Shown here one piece after another: positions 8,308-17,641 of a stretch of 64,000 nucleotides of DNA (positions within the stretch are counted from its first letter, which is position 1; every line of letters starts with the position of its first letter). A model generated the notes under the pieces. It was given only the letters and a program-made list of their open reading frames with translations. It did not search any database and was not told where the DNA came from. This stretch comes from Stenotrophomonas maltophilia (lineage in GTDB: Bacteria; Pseudomonadota; Gammaproteobacteria; Xanthomonadales; Xanthomonadaceae): positions 268,501 to 332,500 of the forward strand of contig NZ_CP029773.1 of NCBI RefSeq assembly GCF_003205835.1. The letters are read 5' to 3'. Both the position numbers and the translations under genes were made by a program.

Positions 8308-9203
8308 GCATGGATGAGAAAGAACAACGCCGGGGCCTGCTGGTCACCGCTTCCACCTTCGTGATCTGGGGACTGGTGCCGGTGTACTGGCACTTGCTCA
8401 ACGAGGTGCCCTCGTTCCAGATCATCGCCCACCGCATCATCTGGAGCACCGTGCTGGTGCTGGGCTGGCTGCTGCTCAGCTCGCGCCTGGGCTGGTGGCA
8501 GAAGATCGCCGCACAGCCGCGCGCGCTGCCGATCCTGCTGGTGTCGAGCCTGACCATCGCCTTCAACTGGGGCCTGTACATCTGGGCGGTCAACGCCGGC
8601 CATGTCATCGAGACCAGCCTGGGCTACTTCATCAACCCGCTGGTGAACGTGCTGCTGGGCGTGCTGGTGCTGAAGGAACGCCTGCGCCGCCTGCAGTGGG
8701 TGGCGGTGGCGATGGCGGCGGTGGGCGTGGCCTGGCTGACCATCGACGCCGGCACACCGCCGTGGATCGCGCTGGGCCTGGCCTGTTCGTTCGGCCTGTA
8801 TGGCCTGCTGCGCAAGCTGGTTTCAGTCGACCCGGTGGCCGGCCTGGGCGTGGAAAGCATGTACCTGTTCCTGCCGGCGCTGGCCTTCGCGATCTGGGCC
8901 GAGAATGGCCACGGCGGCGCGTTCTTCCATGGCTGGGGCTGGCGCAACGACCTGCTGCTGATCTTCGGCGGCGCAGTCACCGCAGTGCCGCTGATCGGCT
9001 TCGCCTACGGTGTGAAACGCATTCCGCTGTCGCTGGTCGGCATCCTGCAGTACATCGCGCCGAGCCTGCAGCTGCTGCTGGGTGTGTTCTTCTTCCACGA
9101 AGCGTTCGACACCGCCAAGGCGATCGGCTTTGCCGCGATCTGGGCCGGCCTGGTGCTGTTCGTCGGCGACAACATCCGCACGATGCGCGCCGCAAGGCGC
9201 TGA
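8304..9203 (+). CDS. rarD: EamA-family transporter RarD
   Basis: A 299-residue inner-membrane protein of the RarD branch of the EamA family, about ten helices. Characteristic sequences are FVIWGLVPVYWHLL near the N-terminus, AHRIIWST, NWGLYIWAVN and ETSLGYFINPLVNVLLG. RarD is linked in E. coli to chloramphenicol sensitivity, but its substrate is unknown. The start ATG overlaps the preceding stop (ATGA at 8304-8307), which indicates coupled translation with the upstream EamA gene. An ATG at 8310 is an alternative. Confidence 0.88.
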   Translation: MSMDEKEQRRGLLVTASTFVIWGLVPVYWHLLNEVPSFQIIAHRIIWSTVLVLGWLLLSSRLGWWQKIAAQPRALPILLVSSLTIAFNWGLYIWAVNAGHVIETSLGYFINPLVNVLLGVLVLKERLRRLQWVAVAMAAVGVAWLTIDAGTPPWIALGLACSFGLYGLLRKLVSVDPVAGLGVESMYLFLPALAFAIWAENGHGGAFFHGWGWRNDLLLIFGGAVTAVPLIGFAYGVKRIPLSLVGILQYIAPSLQLLLGVFFFHEAFDTAKAIGFAAIWAGLVLFVGDNIRTMRAARR

Positions 9204-9225
9204 CCGGGACGGGGTCGCATGGAAC

Positions 9226-9264
9226 GGGGTCAGAGCCCTTCGCGGGGCGAAGGGATCCGACCCC
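9226..9264. repeat. GGGGTC-stem hairpin repeat
   Basis: An imperfect palindrome with outer arms GGGGTC/GACCCC and inner arms CCCTTCGC/GCGAAGGG around a short loop. It sits just after rarD. From memory, similar GGGGTC-nAG-CCCTT hairpins recur in Stenotrophomonas intergenic DNA, but that is unverified. It could help terminate rarD transcription, although no T-run follows. Confidence 0.5.
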
Positions 9265-9270
9265 GCTTCC

Positions 9271-9300
9271 CAAAAAAGAACGGCGCCCCGAGGGGCGCCG
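9271..9300 (-). terminator. Rho-independent terminator of the TonB receptor gene
   Basis: A perfect nine-base-pair stem (CGGCGCCCC/GGGGCGCCG, 9281-9300) with a two-base loop. On the minus strand it is followed by TTCTTTTTT, a proper T-run. It lies about 60 bases beyond the stop of the minus-strand TonB-dependent receptor gene. Confidence 0.85.
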
Positions 9301-9358
9301 CTCTGCTTCCATCCACAGCCAGGAGAGAGATGGCTGTGGCGGGAACGCGGTTGCAGGC

Positions 9359-12184
9359 TTAGAAGCGCTGCTGGTACTTCATGTACATGAAGCGGCCGAT
9401 GTCGAAGCCACCGTAGTAGGTGAAGCTGCTGTTCGGCTGGCTGTACATGATCGGACCCTGGTGGTTGAACACGTTGTTCACGCCCAGCGACACGGTGCCA
9501 TCCCACGGCAGGCTGTAGCGCACCTGCAGGTCGTGGAAGGTGTTGGAGCCCACCTTGTTGGTCGGCGATGCACTGGTGTACGACGAACTGAAGCCCGGCA
9601 GGTTGCACTCGTCCATGTACGAGCACTTCTCCTTCATGCTGGAGTAGTAGCGCGCGGTCCAGCCGATGCCGAGGTCGCCGTACTGCCAATCCAGGTTGAA
9701 GGTCGAGCGGACGCGGAAGTCGCCGCCCCAGCTGGTGCGCTGCTCCACCGGCGTGGTCGCGGCGTTGTCGTTGCGCTGCTTCAGGTAGTCGGTGTAGGTG
9801 GTGTTCCAGTTGACGGCGAACTGGCCGAACGTGGTTTCCGGCAGACGGTAACGCACGTTGACGTCATAGCCGGCGGTTTCGCGGAAACCGGCATTGACCA
9901 GCGAGCGGTCCAGGCTGTTGACCTGGCCGTTGCTGCCACGGGTGAAGCGGCCACAGGCGGCGTCCGAACCCTGCACATAGCACTGCTCGAGAATGCTGTT
10001 GGCGGTCTCGGAGACGATGGCGTTGTTGATGCGGATCTTCCACCAGTCGAGGCTGACATCCAGGCCGGCCACGAAGTCCGGGCTGTACACCAGGCCCACG
10101 GTCCAGGTCTTGGCGGTTTCCGGCTTCAGCGCTGCGTTGGAACCCGAGTTGAAGTCGACGGTCGACTGCTGGCCCGGCTTGGTGGCAACGGTGCCATCGC
10201 TGTTGAGCTGGCGGAAGTTGGCCGGCACCTTCAGCGCCTGGCAACGGGCAGCAACGGTCGGGCTGGTGGCCGCGGTACCGAACGAGGTATCGCACGGATC
10301 GGTGAACGAATCGCGGGTGCTGACGGTACCGCCGTACAGGTCATCCACGGTCGGCGCACGGAAGCCGGTGCCATAGGTTGCGCGGACCAGCAGGCTGTCG
10401 ATCGGCTTCCACTTCAGGCCGAACTTGCTGTTGGTGGTCGAACCGAAGTTGTTGTAGTCCGAGTAGCGGCCGGCCACGTCCAGCGACAGCTCGCGGGCGA
10501 ACGGCAGGTCGGCCAGCAGCGGCACCTGCAGCTCCAGGTAGACCTCGTTGAGCGAGTAGTCGCCACGCGTCGGCTGGCCGCTGGTGCCGGCGATCTCGCC
10601 CTTCTGCACCTTCATGTCCGGCGTGTAGCTGGCTTCTTCGCTGCGATGCTCGAAGCCCATCGCACCCATGATGTCGCCGGCCGGCAGGGTGAACAGCGAA
10701 CCGGAGATGTTGGCGCTGGCGACCTTGGTGGTGCTCTTCATCTTGTCGACGAAGCGGGCGAACAGGTAGTCCTGCACGTCCTGGTTGCTCAGCGAGCCCG
10801 GGCCGGTGTAACCCATCGGTGCAGCCGGGTTCCACGGCACGCAGCCGGCGATCACCGCACCCGGCGAACCACAGCGGGCCACGCTGCCATCCATGAAGGA
10901 CGGGCCGACGGCCTGGTTGACGTGCGGCTGGTACATGCTGCCGGTACCGATGCGCTCGCCTTCATTGCGGTTGTACATGTAGCTGACGTTCCAGTCCCAG
11001 TACCGCGAACCGGTTTCGAAGCTGCCTTCCAGGCCGACGCTGGCGCGCTTGGTTTCCAGATTGTTCTCGGTGCCGCGCGGCAGCTCCTCGGAGCGGTGTG
11101 CGAACAGCACGTCCTGGCCCCACAGGTTGAACGTGCTGTCCTTGGACAGCGCGGCACGGCTACCGTTGCGTGCCTGCGCGGCACTGACCGAGTACGGGTA
11201 ACCGGCCAGGTGCTTGGTCGACTCGCGCTTGCTGTACAGCGCGTCGGCGACGATGCGCAGGTTGTCGGTGATCGAGAAGCCACCGTTGGCGAACACCGAG
11301 GTGCGCTCCAGGCCGGTCAGCAGGCTCATGTTGGTCTTGCTGTTGGCACCATCGGCCGGATCCGGCGCATGGAAGTTGCCGGCCTTGCTCGGGTCTCCGC
11401 CCGGGCCCACCGTCAGGTTCTTGCCACCGACGGTGACGTAGCCCCACGGGGTGTTGCCGTTGAGGCCATCGTTCGGGTGGCGCGGGCCGTTGGTGTAACG
11501 GCTGAACTCGCGGTCCTTGCCCAGCACCTCGTCTTCCTTGGTGCGTTCGGCACCCACGGTGAACCAGCCGCGGTCGAAGGTCTTGCCGAAGGTTGCGCTG
11601 TAGGAGCGCTTCTGGCCGTCACCCTGGCCGTACTGGCCGACATAGACGCTGGCTTCGCCACCGTCGAAGTTCTTGCGGGTGATGATGTTGACCACGCCGG
11701 CGATGGCGTCCGAGCCGTACAGCGCGGACGCGCCATCGGTCAGCACTTCCACGCGCTCGACGATGGCCGACGGAATCGAGGCCAGGTCGGAGTAGCCGCC
11801 GGCGCTGACGCCCATGCGGCGGCCGTCGATCAGCACCAGGCTGCGTTCCGGGCCGAGGTTGCGCAGGCTGACGTACATGCCGCCGAAGTCGCGCGAGGAG
11901 GTCAGCGAAGACGCGCGGCTCATGCTCGGCGAACCTGCAGCGGGGATGTCCTGCAGGATGTCGGCGACGTTGACGTAGCCCTTCTTCTCGATCTCGGCGC
12001 GGTTGAGCGCGATCACCGGCTGTGCGGTCTCGACACTGGCCTGGCGGATGCGCGAGCCGGTGATTTCGATGCGGTCGAGGGTGGTGGTGGCGTCGCCGGT
12101 GCTCTGTGCGAAGGCGGGGGTGGTGCAGCTGGCGGCCAGCGCGATGACGATCGCGTTGCGCAGCGGAGTGGTTTTCAGGGACAT
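9359..12184 (-). CDS. TonB-dependent outer-membrane receptor
   Basis: A 941-residue outer-membrane receptor that would import an unknown ligand using TonB-ExbBD energy. MSLKTTPLRNAIVIALAASC...AFA is the signal peptide. A TonB-box-like stretch (TTTLDRIEITGSR) leads into the plug domain (AEIEKKGYVNVADILQDIP, VLIDGRRM, DGASALYGSDAIAGVVNIIT). A large beta-barrel follows and ends in the aromatic YQQRF typical of Omp85-assembled barrels. No extra N-terminal signalling domain is present. There are no siderophore, sugar or cobalamin genes beside it, so the cargo is open. The ATG at 12184 is preferred; one at 12214 would add ten atypical residues. Confidence 0.93.
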   Translation of the reverse strand: MSLKTTPLRNAIVIALAASCTTPAFAQSTGDATTTLDRIEITGSRIRQASVETAQPVIALNRAEIEKKGYVNVADILQDIPAAGSPSMSRASSLTSSRDFGGMYVSLRNLGPERSLVLIDGRRMGVSAGGYSDLASIPSAIVERVEVLTDGASALYGSDAIAGVVNIITRKNFDGGEASVYVGQYGQGDGQKRSYSATFGKTFDRGWFTVGAERTKEDEVLGKDREFSRYTNGPRHPNDGLNGNTPWGYVTVGGKNLTVGPGGDPSKAGNFHAPDPADGANSKTNMSLLTGLERTSVFANGGFSITDNLRIVADALYSKRESTKHLAGYPYSVSAAQARNGSRAALSKDSTFNLWGQDVLFAHRSEELPRGTENNLETKRASVGLEGSFETGSRYWDWNVSYMYNRNEGERIGTGSMYQPHVNQAVGPSFMDGSVARCGSPGAVIAGCVPWNPAAPMGYTGPGSLSNQDVQDYLFARFVDKMKSTTKVASANISGSLFTLPAGDIMGAMGFEHRSEEASYTPDMKVQKGEIAGTSGQPTRGDYSLNEVYLELQVPLLADLPFARELSLDVAGRYSDYNNFGSTTNSKFGLKWKPIDSLLVRATYGTGFRAPTVDDLYGGTVSTRDSFTDPCDTSFGTAATSPTVAARCQALKVPANFRQLNSDGTVATKPGQQSTVDFNSGSNAALKPETAKTWTVGLVYSPDFVAGLDVSLDWWKIRINNAIVSETANSILEQCYVQGSDAACGRFTRGSNGQVNSLDRSLVNAGFRETAGYDVNVRYRLPETTFGQFAVNWNTTYTDYLKQRNDNAATTPVEQRTSWGGDFRVRSTFNLDWQYGDLGIGWTARYYSSMKEKCSYMDECNLPGFSSSYTSASPTNKVGSNTFHDLQVRYSLPWDGTVSLGVNNVFNHQGPIMYSQPNSSFTYYGGFDIGRFMYMKYQQRF

Positions 12185-12541
12185 CCGTGAAATCTCGTGT
12201 TTCAAGAAAAACATGCGCCCGTTCTATGGGCGCGTGGGGTGCTGCAAACCAACGTGGGGGGCGCGATTCTAGAATGTTTCCATTCGTAACTGTTTGTCTC
12301 TGCGCCACGGATGTGCGCGAAAATGAATCGCAACCAACAATCCACAGATGCGCTGTGCGCAGCGTCACGCGCGCTGCGTTTGCGATGGGCAGAGGCATCG
12401 ATAGCGGCGCGAACCCGGCATGCTTGAGTGGTTGCGACAACACGTCGCAGAGCGCGGCGATGCGCAGGTGCTCTTCCGTTGTGATGCGCCTGCGTGCATG
12501 AAATGCTCTTCGCGATTTCGTCGAACGCAGGAGATGAAGGA
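12185..12541. other. Intergenic region between TonB receptor and YrhB-like gene
   Basis: About 357 bases between divergent genes. It must hold the receptor promoter and leader. The AT-rich stretch near 12262-12290 carries two overlapping palindromes. I see no RNA gene, Fur-box-like sequence or convincing additional ORF in it. Confidence 0.6.
12266..12285. promoter_or_regulatory. Overlapping palindromes upstream of the TonB receptor
   Basis: ATTCTAGAAT (12266-12275) is a perfect palindrome. It overlaps GAATG-TTTC-CATTC (12272-12285), a second perfect inverted repeat with a four-base spacer. They lie 80-100 bases upstream of the receptor start codon, in the only AT-rich part of the gap, where an operator or promoter would be expected. 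The regulator is unknown. Confidence 0.35.
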
Positions 12542-12841
12542 ATGATCCAGCTCGAAGAAGCACGCCGCCGCGTGGAGGCTGCACTTGCCAGCGACGATGA
12601 GCCGGTTGCCATCACGCACGAGCATGAAGTGGTTGAAGGCTGGCTGTTCGGTTTCCAGTCGCTGCGCTACCTGCAATCCGGCGAGATCTCGGATGCGCTG
12701 GCCGGCAATGGACCGATCTTCGTCGACCGGCATACGGGCGAGCAGCACGCGTTGGGCACGGCGTGCGCGCCGGAGGAGGCGCTTCGCCAGCATCTGGCCC
12801 AGCGGCGCCCGCCGTGTGATGTCGCGGCGGTGGATTGCTGA
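12542..12841 (+). CDS. YrhB/Imm35-domain protein
   Basis: A 99-residue cytoplasmic protein. MIQLEEARRRVEAAL, then VVEGWLFGFQSLRYLQSG and LAGNGPIFVDRHTGEQHALGTACAPEEAL, closely follow the pattern of E. coli YrhB and the immunity protein 35 family (AGNaP-hIDkdtGeihsLGTa). In the family, members are either immunity proteins of polymorphic toxins or, for YrhB, a reported small chaperone. No toxin gene is adjacent. I chose the ATG at 12542 because GGAG and AAGGA lie just upstream; a frame extension to 12494 has no such site. It probably acts alone. Confidence 0.72.
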   Translation: MIQLEEARRRVEAALASDDEPVAITHEHEVVEGWLFGFQSLRYLQSGEISDALAGNGPIFVDRHTGEQHALGTACAPEEALRQHLAQRRPPCDVAAVDC

Positions 12842-12852
12842 GTTCGGCAACG

Positions 12853-12881
12853 AAAAAGGGACGGAGCCTTCGCTCCGTCCC
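12853..12881 (-). terminator. Rho-independent terminator of the ABC export operon
   Basis: A perfect ten-base-pair stem (GGGACGGAGC, loop CTTC, GCTCCGTCCC) at 12858-12881. On the minus strand it is followed by TTTTT. It ends the minus-strand operon whose last stop is at 12916. The yrhB-like gene converges on it from the other side without a T-run of its own. Confidence 0.85.
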
Positions 12882-12915
12882 CCTGCGTGATGCGCAGTCT
12901 GTCGCTGCGTGATGC

Positions 12916-14238
12916 TCAGGTTTCGCGCAGCGCCGTGGTGATGGGCAAACGTGCCGCGCGCAGTGCCGGGAACAGGCCGCCGACCAGGCCGATGCCCAGT
13001 GCCCATTTCAGGCCGGTCCACAGCAGTTCCGGCGACACATGGAACTTGAACACCACCGCGCTGAAGTTGCTGCCGATGGTGGACACGCTGTAGCCATTGA
13101 ACAGCAGCCACGCGACCGCACAGCCGAGCAGGCCGCCGAGCAGGGCCAGCAGCATCGTCTCCAGCATCACCGCCGTCACCACCGGCAGGCCGCGGAAGCC
13201 GATCGCGCGCATGGTGGCGATCTCGCGCGCGCGCGTGGCCACTGCTGCATACATGGTGTTGAGCGCACCGAACACCGCACCCACCGCCATGATGGTGCCG
13301 ATCACCTTGCCGAGGATGTCGATCAGCTTGGTCAGGCCACCGCCCTGCTTGCTGTAGTAGACGCGGGTGGTTTCCACGTCCAGTTTCAGGCGCGGGTCGG
13401 CAGCGACGGCGGCCTTGAACTGCTCGAAGCCGGGCTTGCCATCGGTGCGCACGCTGATCGACTGCCACGCACTGCGCTGGTAGGTGGTGGCCAGCGTATC
13501 GGCGTCGGTCCACAGTTCCGAATCATGCGCGTCGCCGGTGGCGAATACGCCCACCACGGTCCAGGTCTGGTTGCCCAGGGTCAACGTCTTGCCCACCTCC
13601 ATATCGCGGAACTGGCCCTTGGCGCCCTGGCCGACCACGATCTCGCGCAGACCGGTGGCGAACTTGCGGCCTTCGACGATCTTGACCTTGTCATGCACCG
13701 CCCACGCCTGCGGGCCGACGCCGCGGAATTGCGCATTGACGTCGGTGCCGTCGGACTTCGACACCAGGTTGACCACCTGCGACAACTCCGGTGACAGCAG
13801 CGGCCGGCCTTCGGCATCGCGGCTGATGCCGGGCAGGGTGGACAGCGTGGGTACCTGTTCGCGGGTGATGACCGAGTTGGTTTCGGCCTGCGAGCCGCCG
13901 CGCAGCACGATGGCGGTGGTGTCATCGCCGGTGTTGTTGAGCGTGGCCTGGAAGCCTTCGCCCATCGCCAGCATCGCCACCAGCACGCCGACCACGCCGG
14001 CGATGCCGACCACGATCACCGAGGATGCGCCCCAGCGCTGCGGCAGGCTGGCCACGCCGATACGGGTGGCGGCCAGCGCCAGCCGTCCGCCACGGGTCAG
14101 CAGCAGCCACAGCGCTACCAGCACGGCCACGGCCAGCACGCCAAACCACGGCAGGCTGATCCACAGCACCAGGCCGATCACCAGCAGCAGCACCGTCACG
14201 CCGTTGCCCAGCCACTTCTTGAGTTTGCTCTTGAACAT
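12916..14238 (-). CDS. ABC transporter permease (MacB/FtsX type)
   Basis: A 440-residue inner-membrane permease of the MacB/FtsX superfamily. It opens with two closely spaced hydrophobic segments (residues 13-28 and 32-47), unlike the usual single one. The third transmembrane helix near GASSVIVVGIAGVVGVLVAMLAMG precedes a large periplasmic MacB-PCD domain. Three C-terminal helices follow, with the conserved ATMRAIGFRG loop that couples to the ATPase. It is the last gene of a four-gene operon (adaptor, ATPase, permease, permease). Two different permeases suggest a heterodimeric exporter of peptides or lipophilic compounds. Confidence 0.88.
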   Translation of the reverse strand: MFKSKLKKWLGNGVTVLLLVIGLVLWISLPWFGVLAVAVLVALWLLLTRGGRLALAATRIGVASLPQRWGASSVIVVGIAGVVGVLVAMLAMGEGFQATLNNTGDDTTAIVLRGGSQAETNSVITREQVPTLSTLPGISRDAEGRPLLSPELSQVVNLVSKSDGTDVNAQFRGVGPQAWAVHDKVKIVEGRKFATGLREIVVGQGAKGQFRDMEVGKTLTLGNQTWTVVGVFATGDAHDSELWTDADTLATTYQRSAWQSISVRTDGKPGFEQFKAAVAADPRLKLDVETTRVYYSKQGGGLTKLIDILGKVIGTIMAVGAVFGALNTMYAAVATRAREIATMRAIGFRGLPVVTAVMLETMLLALLGGLLGCAVAWLLFNGYSVSTIGSNFSAVVFKFHVSPELLWTGLKWALGIGLVGGLFPALRAARLPITTALRET

Positions 14239-14251
14239 GTCTGCGTTCTCC

Positions 14252-15409
14252 TCAGCGGCCGGCCAGTGCGTCGACGATCTTCAGGCGCTTGGCACGCAGC
14301 GCCGGCAACAGGCCGACGATGATGCCGATCACCACGATCAGGCCCAGCCCCATCAGCCAGGTCGGCGTCGGCACGTGCGGCGGCAGCATGCCCATGCTCT
14401 TCGGCCCGATCGCCGGCAGGATCAGCGCGGCCAGGCCCATGCCGATCAGGCCGCCCAGGCCGATCAGCAGCACCGACTCCACCATCACCAGGGTCAGCAC
14501 GGTGCTGTCCTTGAAGCCCAGCGTCTTCAACGTGGCCAGTTCGGGCACGCGCTCGCGCACCGCCTGCGCCATGGTGTTGCCGGTCAACAGCAGCAGGGTG
14601 AAGAACACTGCACCCATGATCGAGGTGACGATCATGCCGATGTCCGCAAACTGCTTGACGAAGGCCTGCTGGAACGCCGATTCGGTCTGGGTCTTGGTCT
14701 CGTGGTCGGAGTTGGCCGAGATCGCATCGATCGCCTGCGCCACCCGCGAGGACTGGTCCGGATTGTCCAGCGTCACTGTGTACCAGCTCACCTGGTTCTT
14801 GATGTAGTCGTTGGATTCATCGAAGTACTTCCAGTTCATCATCAGCTGGCGTTCTTCGTTGGCGGCCAGCGCACGGTCCTTGGAGCGGTAGATGCCCTTC
14901 AGCTCCAGCGGCCAGTCGTTGCTGCCGCCACGCGGGAAGATCGTTGCCTGCAGCGGGATGGTGTCGCCGATCTTCCAGCCGAACTGCTTGGCCAGGGTCT
15001 CGCCGACGATGGCGCCGGTGCGGGTCTGCTTCCAGTCCTCCAGCTGTGCCGGATCGATCTGCAGCTCGCGGTAGACATCGAAGTAGTTGGGTGACACCGA
15101 GAAGTTCGGGAAGAAGTTCTTCGGGTCCTGGTAGATGCCGCCGAACCACATGCCGTAGGCCACGTCACGCACGCCGGCTACCTGCCGCACCTGGGCTTCC
15201 AGGCGGATCGGCAGCGACTGGGTGATCGACAGCCGCGAGGCGACCACCAGCCGGTTGGCGCCTTCCACGCTGCCGCCGGAGGTGAATGCCACGCGTACCG
15301 AATCGAGCATGCCGAACAGCAGGAACGCGGCCACCACCGAAAGCAGGGTCAACAATGTGCGGGTACGGCTGCGGAACAGCTGCGCCCACACCAACGAGAA
15401 GTATTTCAT
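14252..15409 (-). CDS. ABC transporter permease (FtsX-like)
   Basis: A 385-residue inner-membrane permease of the FtsX/MacB family. The first helix ([20 protein letters not shown]) is followed by a periplasmic domain of about 220 residues. Three C-terminal helices follow, with [13 protein letters not shown] as the coupling loop and [17 protein letters not shown] at the end. It is the probable partner of the permease encoded 13 bases downstream and is preceded 14 bases upstream by the ATPase gene, so one transcript is expected. Confidence 0.9.
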   Translation of the reverse strand: MKYFSLVWAQLFRSRTRTLLTLLSVVAAFLLFGMLDSVRVAFTSGGSVEGANRLVVASRLSITQSLPIRLEAQVRQVAGVRDVAYGMWFGGIYQDPKNFFPNFSVSPNYFDVYRELQIDPAQLEDWKQTRTGAIVGETLAKQFGWKIGDTIPLQATIFPRGGSNDWPLELKGIYRSKDRALAANEERQLMMNWKYFDESNDYIKNQVSWYTVTLDNPDQSSRVAQAIDAISANSDHETKTQTESAFQQAFVKQFADIGMIVTSIMGAVFFTLLLLTGNTMAQAVRERVPELATLKTLGFKDSTVLTLVMVESVLLIGLGGLIGMGLAALILPAIGPKSMGMLPPHVPTPTWLMGLGLIVVIGIIVGLLPALRAKRLKIVDALAGR

Positions 15410-15423
15410 CGCCGTGGCCTCCG

Positions 15424-16113
<690 letters not shown>

Positions 16114-16215
16114 GGGTGGTTCTCCACGGAAGGCGGGAAACGGGGAAGCGCCACGGCGGGGGCCGCAGGCGTGCGTCGAGCGGTGCTGCCGGCGGCGCCC
16201 GTGGGCGCCAGGCCG

Positions 16216-17469
16216 TTACTGCGCTTGTTTCTGTTGCACCTTGGCGCCATCGCGCAGGGTGTCGGGCGGGTTCACCACCACCGACTCACCCGCGCTGACG
16301 CCCTTGAGGATCTGGCGGTCCTTGCCCATCGCCTGGCCGGCCTCGACCGTGCGCTGCTGCACGCGGTTCTGGTCGCCCAGCACGAAGGCCACCGAGGCGC
16401 CCTCGCGCTGGACCACGGCGCCCGCCGGCACGCGCACGCCCTGCGGCTTGGCCGCCGCCTGCGGCTGCGCCTGCTCCAGGAAGCTGACCCGCACGCCCAT
16501 CTCCGGCACGATGCGCGGGTCCTTCACCTTCAGTGCCACGCGCACCTTCACCGTGGCCTTGCCGCGGTCGGCGGTGGGGATGATGGCGATCACCTCGCCG
16601 GGAATTTTCCACTCCGGATAGGCGTTGAGCGTGGCTTCCACCGGCATCTTCGGCTGCACGCGGCCGATGAAGGCTTCGCCCACCTCGACTTCGATCTCCA
16701 GTGAGTCCATGTCGACGATGGTGCCGATGCCGGTACGGGTGAAGCCGCCGCCCGCCGACAGCGGCGAGACGATTTCACCCGGTTGCGCGGCCTTGGCGGT
16801 GACCACGCCGGAGAACGGCGCACGCACGATGTTGTTGTCGACGCCCAGGTCGGCGATGGCCAGCTGGTCGTTGGCAACCTTGACGTTGCGCTGCGCGGTA
16901 TCCAGCTGGGCACGCAGGCTGTCGCGCTGGGCCACGGCCTGGTCGTACTGCGAGCGCGACACCAGCTGCTGGCCGACCAGCGCCTGCAGGCGGCTGGCTT
17001 CGGCGGCGGCCTGCTTCTGCTGTGCCTCCAGACCGGCCACCTGGCTGCGTGCGGCCTGCAGCTGCGAGGCATACAGGCTGCGCTGCGCGTCGGCATCGAT
17101 CGGGTCCAGCGTGGCCATGATCTGGCCCTGCTCCACGCGCATGCCTTCCTCGATCATCACCTCGCGCACCTTGCCAGTGATCTTGGCCGAGACCGTGGCC
17201 ATGCGCCGGGCGACCACATAGCCGCTGGCATCGAGCACCGAACTGCTGGCGCTGCCCTGCTGGATGGCCACGGCAGGTGCGGTTTCCACCTCCACCGCCG
17301 GCGCACGGCCGAACAGGAAGGTGACGGCGGCGGCGACCAGCAGCACGACCACGATGATCGCGATCCACAGCCAGCGGCGGCCACCGCCATTGCTACCGCC
17401 ACCGGAGGCGGGCGGCGGCGATTTGCGGTCGATACGGAGTTCCTTCAACAGCTCGGCAGAAGCGTTCAT
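16216..17469 (-). CDS. Periplasmic adaptor (membrane fusion protein) of an ABC exporter
   Basis: A 417-residue membrane fusion protein. A cytoplasmic proline/glycine-rich tail precedes one membrane anchor (WLWIAIIVVVLLVAAAVTFLFG, from about residue 30). The biotinyl-lipoyl half-motifs surround a long alpha-helical hairpin (about residues 115-195, AQRSLYASQLQAARSQVAGL), then the beta-barrel and membrane-proximal domains. It would bridge the inner-membrane permeases to a TolC-like channel, which is not encoded here. It is the first gene of the operon. I preferred the ATG at 17469 (weak GGA upstream) over the one at 17478. Confidence 0.9.
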   Translation of the reverse strand: MNASAELLKELRIDRKSPPPASGGGSNGGGRRWLWIAIIVVVLLVAAAVTFLFGRAPAVEVETAPAVAIQQGSASSSVLDASGYVVARRMATVSAKITGKVREVMIEEGMRVEQGQIMATLDPIDADAQRSLYASQLQAARSQVAGLEAQQKQAAAEASRLQALVGQQLVSRSQYDQAVAQRDSLRAQLDTAQRNVKVANDQLAIADLGVDNNIVRAPFSGVVTAKAAQPGEIVSPLSAGGGFTRTGIGTIVDMDSLEIEVEVGEAFIGRVQPKMPVEATLNAYPEWKIPGEVIAIIPTADRGKATVKVRVALKVKDPRIVPEMGVRVSFLEQAQPQAAAKPQGVRVPAGAVVQREGASVAFVLGDQNRVQQRTVEAGQAMGKDRQILKGVSAGESVVVNPPDTLRDGAKVQQKQAQ

Positions 17470-17577
17470 TCGTTCCATCACAGACGTTCGGGCGGGTGTG
17501 GCCGGAAGAGCGGACGGCGGCGGTTCCGGCGGTGGAGCGTGCGGCACAGCATGAAGGCAGGCACAGCGATGACGGCA

Positions 17578-17591
17578 GTGACAGCTGTCAC
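17578..17591. promoter_or_regulatory. Perfect palindrome in the divergent export-operon intergenic region
   Basis: GTGACAGCTGTCAC is a perfect 14-base palindrome, about 50 bases upstream of the ABC-2 ATPase start and 108 upstream of the adaptor start. GATGAC-like half sites flank it (17569-17573 and 17594-17599). It is a reasonable operator for the NarL/DesR-type regulator encoded at the end of the plus-strand operon, but that link is inference. Confidence 0.45.
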
Positions 17592-17641
17592 CCGATGACA
17601 CTGACGGCGGCAACTGCGAAACGTGACCACGGCGGCACAGG

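Noticed and set aside
8495..12190. A 1231-residue open frame on the plus strand across rarD and the TonB receptor
   Set aside because: It overlaps two convincing genes, one of them antisense. Its sequence is low-complexity His/Arg/Ala-rich as expected for a G+C-rich shadow frame, and it has no domain.
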